From NCBI RefSeq assembly GCF_014651055.1, contig NZ_BMWD01000006.1, positions 9,792 to 73,791 of the forward strand: a DNA stretch of 64,000 nt, read 5' to 3'. Source of the stretch: Streptomyces fructofermentans. Its GTDB lineage: Bacteria > Actinomycetota > Actinomycetes > Streptomycetales > Streptomycetaceae. A program made the translations under genes and the position numbers. This document shows positions 61,838 to 64,000 of the stretch, one piece after another (position 1 is the stretch's first letter; each line of letters begins with the position of its first letter). Below the pieces are notes generated by a model, which searched no databases, was not told the DNA's origin, and saw only the letters and a list, made by a program, of their open reading frames with translations.

Positions 61838-62872
61838 ATGCGGGCAGTGGTGTTCGAGCGGTACGGGGAGCCGGCCGAGGTGCGGGACGTGCCGGACCCG
61901 GAGCCCGCGCCGCACGGGGTGGTCGTCCGGGTCGGGGCCACCGGGCTGTGCCGCAGCGACTGGCACGGCTGGCAGGGGCACGACCCGGACATCGCGCTGC
62001 CCCACGTGCCCGGTCACGAACTCGCCGGAACGGTCGAGGCGGTCGGCGGCCTGGTGACCCGCTGGCGCCCGGGCGACCGGGTCACCGTGCCCTTCGTCTG
62101 CGCCTGCGGGCGGTGCGCCTCGTGCGCGGCGGGCGACCAGCAGGTGTGCGAACGGCAGACCCAGCCCGGATTCACCCACTGGGGCTCCTTCGCGCAGTAC
62201 GTCGCCCTGGACCACGCCGACGTGAACCTCGTGGCCGTGGCCGACGAGTTGTCCTTCGCCACGGCTGCCTCTCTGGGGTGCCGGTTCGCCACGGCGTACC
62301 GCGCGGTCGTCGCGCGGGGCCGGGTGGCGCCGGGGGAGTGGGTGGCCGTGCACGGCTGCGGCGGCGTCGGGCTGTCGGCGGTGATGATCGCGGCGGCCGC
62401 CGGGGCGCGGGTCGTCGCGGTCGACCTCTCGCCCGGGGCGCTGGACCTGGCCCGGACGTTCGGCGCGGCCCGGTGCGTCGACGCCTCGGCGGTACGGGAT
62501 CCGGCGGCCGCCGTGCGGGACCTGACGGGCGGCGGCGCCCATCTGTCGCTGGACGCCCTCGGCTCGCCGGTCACCTGCGCGGCGTCGGTCGACAGCCTGC
62601 GCCGCAGGGGCCGGCACGTCCAGGTCGGCCTGCTGCCCGTGGACCCCGCCGTGCCGATGGCCCGGGTGATCGGCCTGGAACTCGAACTCCTCGGCAGCCA
62701 CGGGATGCCCGCCCACGCCTACCCGCCGATGCTGGAGTCCGTACGGGCCGGGGTCCTGCGCCCCGACCTGCTGGTGACCTCCACGATTCCCCTGGACGAG
62801 GCCCCGGACGCCCTCGCGGCGATGGGCGGGTCGCCCGGCGCGGGTGTCACGGTCATCGACCCGTGGCGGTGA
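61838..62872 (+). CDS. Zinc-dependent medium-chain alcohol dehydrogenase
   Basis: A 344-residue MDR-superfamily dehydrogenase. The catalytic zinc ligands are C38 (TGLCRSD) and H60-E61 (GHE). The structural zinc site has the pattern C90-x2-C93-x2-C96-x7-C104. The NAD(P)-binding motif is [10 protein letters not shown]. The family start [12 protein letters not shown] is given by the ATG at 61838. The substrate is unknown. It lies divergent from copZ, though nothing ties it to copper. Confidence 0.92.
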   Translation: MRAVVFERYGEPAEVRDVPDPEPAPHGVVVRVGATGLCRSDWHGWQGHDPDIALPHVPGHELAGTVEAVGGLVTRWRPGDRVTVPFVCACGRCASCAAGDQQVCERQTQPGFTHWGSFAQYVALDHADVNLVAVADELSFATAASLGCRFATAYRAVVARGRVAPGEWVAVHGCGGVGLSAVMIAAAAGARVVAVDLSPGALDLARTFGAARCVDASAVRDPAAAVRDLTGGGAHLSLDALGSPVTCAASVDSLRRRGRHVQVGLLPVDPAVPMARVIGLELELLGSHGMPAHAYPPMLESVRAGVLRPDLLVTSTIPLDEAPDALAAMGGSPGAGVTVIDPWR

Positions 62873-63176
62873 CGAGCACGCGTTCCCTGCCCCGGCCGCT
62901 GTCCCGCCGCGACGGCCGCGGACCGCGTGCCGGCCACAGCGCCCGCGGTGGTCCGCCGGGCGAGCGGGCGCGAGCCTGCGGGCTGTCGGGCCTGCCGCGG
63001 GTCCTCGGGTCCGCCGAGCCCGCCGGGCGTGGCGTCCGCGGGGCCGGCGCGGTGGCGTTCTGCGGCGGTCGGGACGGCGGCGGGGTGCCGGCCCGCGCCC
63101 CAAGGGGACTCCTGCGGGGGGTCGACCGGCGGTCATCCGCCCGGCGCGGGCCGGGGTGTCGGCGGGGTGCGCGGGG
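62873..63176. other. Gap between alcohol dehydrogenase and GNAT genes
   Basis: 304 bases, very GC-rich, between convergent genes. No gene, clear hairpin or repeat was recognised. Confidence 0.5.
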
Positions 63177-63797
63177 TCAATCCGCGGGAAGGGTCCGCGG
63201 ACCCGCGGGCCGGCCCCGGTGGGCGGCCCATTCCCGGGACAGCACCGACATCCGGACGGCGTCGATCCACTCACCCTCGTGCAGCAGGGTCTCGCGCTCG
63301 ACGCCCTCCGCGACGAAGCCCGCGTTCTCGTAGGCGCGCCGGGCCCGCGGGTTGAAGGCGAACACCCAGAGCGCCACGCGGTGCATCCGCAGCCGCTCGA
63401 AGGCGTACCCGACGATCAGCCGGGTGGCGTCGGTGCCGAGGCCCCGGTCCCGGCCGCGCGGGCCGAGGAGGATTCGGAACGTACAGCTTCGGTTTGGCTC
63501 GTCCCACTCCATCAGCACCGCCTCGCCCACCAGTTCGCCGCTCGCCCGGTCGACGACACCGAGGTCGAGCCGGTCGTCCTGCTCGCTGCGGGTGGCGTAC
63601 CAGGCATGCAGCCGTTCCGGGTCGAAGTCCGTGACCGGGCTGCCGGTGAGCCGCAGCACCTCGGGGTCCGCGAGGATCTCGGCCATCACCGGGACGTCGT
63701 CCTCGGAGAACGGCCGCAGGAGGGCCTTCTCCCCGGTGAGGACGGGTTTCACGGAGAAGTCGCAGCCGGGCGCGGCAGGAGGCGTACGAGGGCTCAT
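63177..63797 (-). CDS. GNAT N-acetyltransferase (RimJ/RimL type)
   Basis: A 206-residue acetyltransferase of the RimJ/RimL-like subgroup (Acetyltransf_3). The N-terminal strand EKALLRPFSEDDVPVMAEILADPEV, the acetyl-CoA loop GPRGRDRGLGTDATRLIVGYAFE and the ending HRVALWVFAFNPRARRAYENAGFVAEG are typical. The ATG at 63797 is used; the frame upstream is Arg/Gly-rich and unlike the family. The substrate is unknown (an amino group on a protein, peptide or small molecule). Confidence 0.88.
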   Translation of the reverse strand: MSPRTPPAAPGCDFSVKPVLTGEKALLRPFSEDDVPVMAEILADPEVLRLTGSPVTDFDPERLHAWYATRSEQDDRLDLGVVDRASGELVGEAVLMEWDEPNRSCTFRILLGPRGRDRGLGTDATRLIVGYAFERLRMHRVALWVFAFNPRARRAYENAGFVAEGVERETLLHEGEWIDAVRMSVLSREWAAHRGRPAGPRTLPAD

Positions 63798-63936
63798 CCG
63801 GGCATCCTCGGAGTCCGGCCGGTGCCGGGGCAATCGAATATCGGGAGTCGGAATGCCCCGCCCGCCCCGGCGCGTCCGCCGCGCACCCGCTCCGCGAAGC
63901 CCCGGCGCACCTGCCCCTGCGGACCCGCCGCGCGAA

Positions 63937-63965
63937 GCCCCCCGCACGGCGGACGTGCGGGGGGC
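63937..63965. terminator. Hairpin terminator near the window end
   Basis: GCCCCCCGCAC (63937-63947) and GTGCGGGGGGC (63955-63965) form a perfect 11-bp stem with a 7-base loop, about 140 bp upstream of the GNAT start. It probably ends the transcript of a leftward gene lying beyond the window. Confidence 0.7.
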
Positions 63966-64000
63966 CGGTGGTCTGGCCGGTCGCGGGTTCAGCCCTCTCT

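Noticed and set aside
63966..64000. C-terminus of a leftward gene at the window edge
   Set aside because: A possible stop codon is present on the minus strand, but about 35 bases are too few to support a gene call; only the hairpin is reported.

Overview
The window is very GC-rich (well over 70% by eye), with short intergenic regions, many GTG starts and third-position G/C throughout. Gene content is typical of Streptomyces: desferrioxamine biosynthesis, a leucine-catabolic carboxylase operon, a fused ribose permease/binding protein and an S37 tripeptidyl aminopeptidase. From memory, the gene order resembles a chromosomal core segment of S. coelicolor (des cluster through to citrate synthase and a copper ATPase). 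I see no integrase, transposase, phage gene, plasmid function, rRNA, tRNA or CRISPR array, so this looks like ordinary core chromosome. Coordinates and family assignments come from reading the sequence; no database search was run.

Layout. 1-7.1 kb: desABCD, a translationally coupled minus-strand operon for desferrioxamine, then the siderophore-binding lipoprotein gene desE. Each of the two units has an iron box upstream with the same 13-bp core. 7.2-13.6 kb: a minus-strand operon for leucine/isovalerate degradation (two carboxylase subunits, HMG-CoA lyase, acyl-CoA dehydrogenase), with a divergent TetR regulator and two matching dyads between them. 13.7-17.7 kb: a second acyl-CoA dehydrogenase, acyl-CoA thioesterase II, a cation efflux protein and a phosphatase-like protein. 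17.7-23.7 kb: a PucR regulator facing a symporter, a ureohydrolase and a TPP enzyme, which together suggest guanidino-compound (arginine) use.

23.8-36.9 kb is rich in exported proteins: an FG-GAP protein, an endonuclease I, a serine beta-lactamase-like hydrolase, a small four-cysteine protein, an S37 peptidase, a lipoprotein with a duplicated four-cysteine domain and a GH3 hexosaminidase. A fused ABC exporter with unequal ATPase sites lies among them. 37.5-42.3 kb: LysR/EamA, a TIM-barrel isomerase, a MarR-GNAT fusion and an aldo/keto reductase. 42.3-43.1 kb is non-coding and holds a roughly 100-bp degenerate repeat.

43.1-47.7 kb: a LacI-regulated module (dehydrogenase, DUF993 aldolase-like protein, isomerase) for an unidentified sugar or polyol. 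48.1-54.0 kb: the ribose operon rbsR-A-CB-K-D, with a tandem operator. 54.2-56.4 kb: RecD2 helicase. 57.0-58.3 kb: citrate synthase, preceded by a structured leader with a possible short leader peptide. 59.0-61.6 kb: copper export (copZ, copA) with a CsoR-type operator. 61.8-63.8 kb: an alcohol dehydrogenase and a GNAT acetyltransferase.

The most interesting items are not a single new system. They are the guanidino-catabolism cassette, the DUF993 sugar module, the asymmetric fused exporter, the RbsC-RbsB fusion, the citrate synthase leader, the apparent absence of desF, and several unexplained intergenic repeat arrays.
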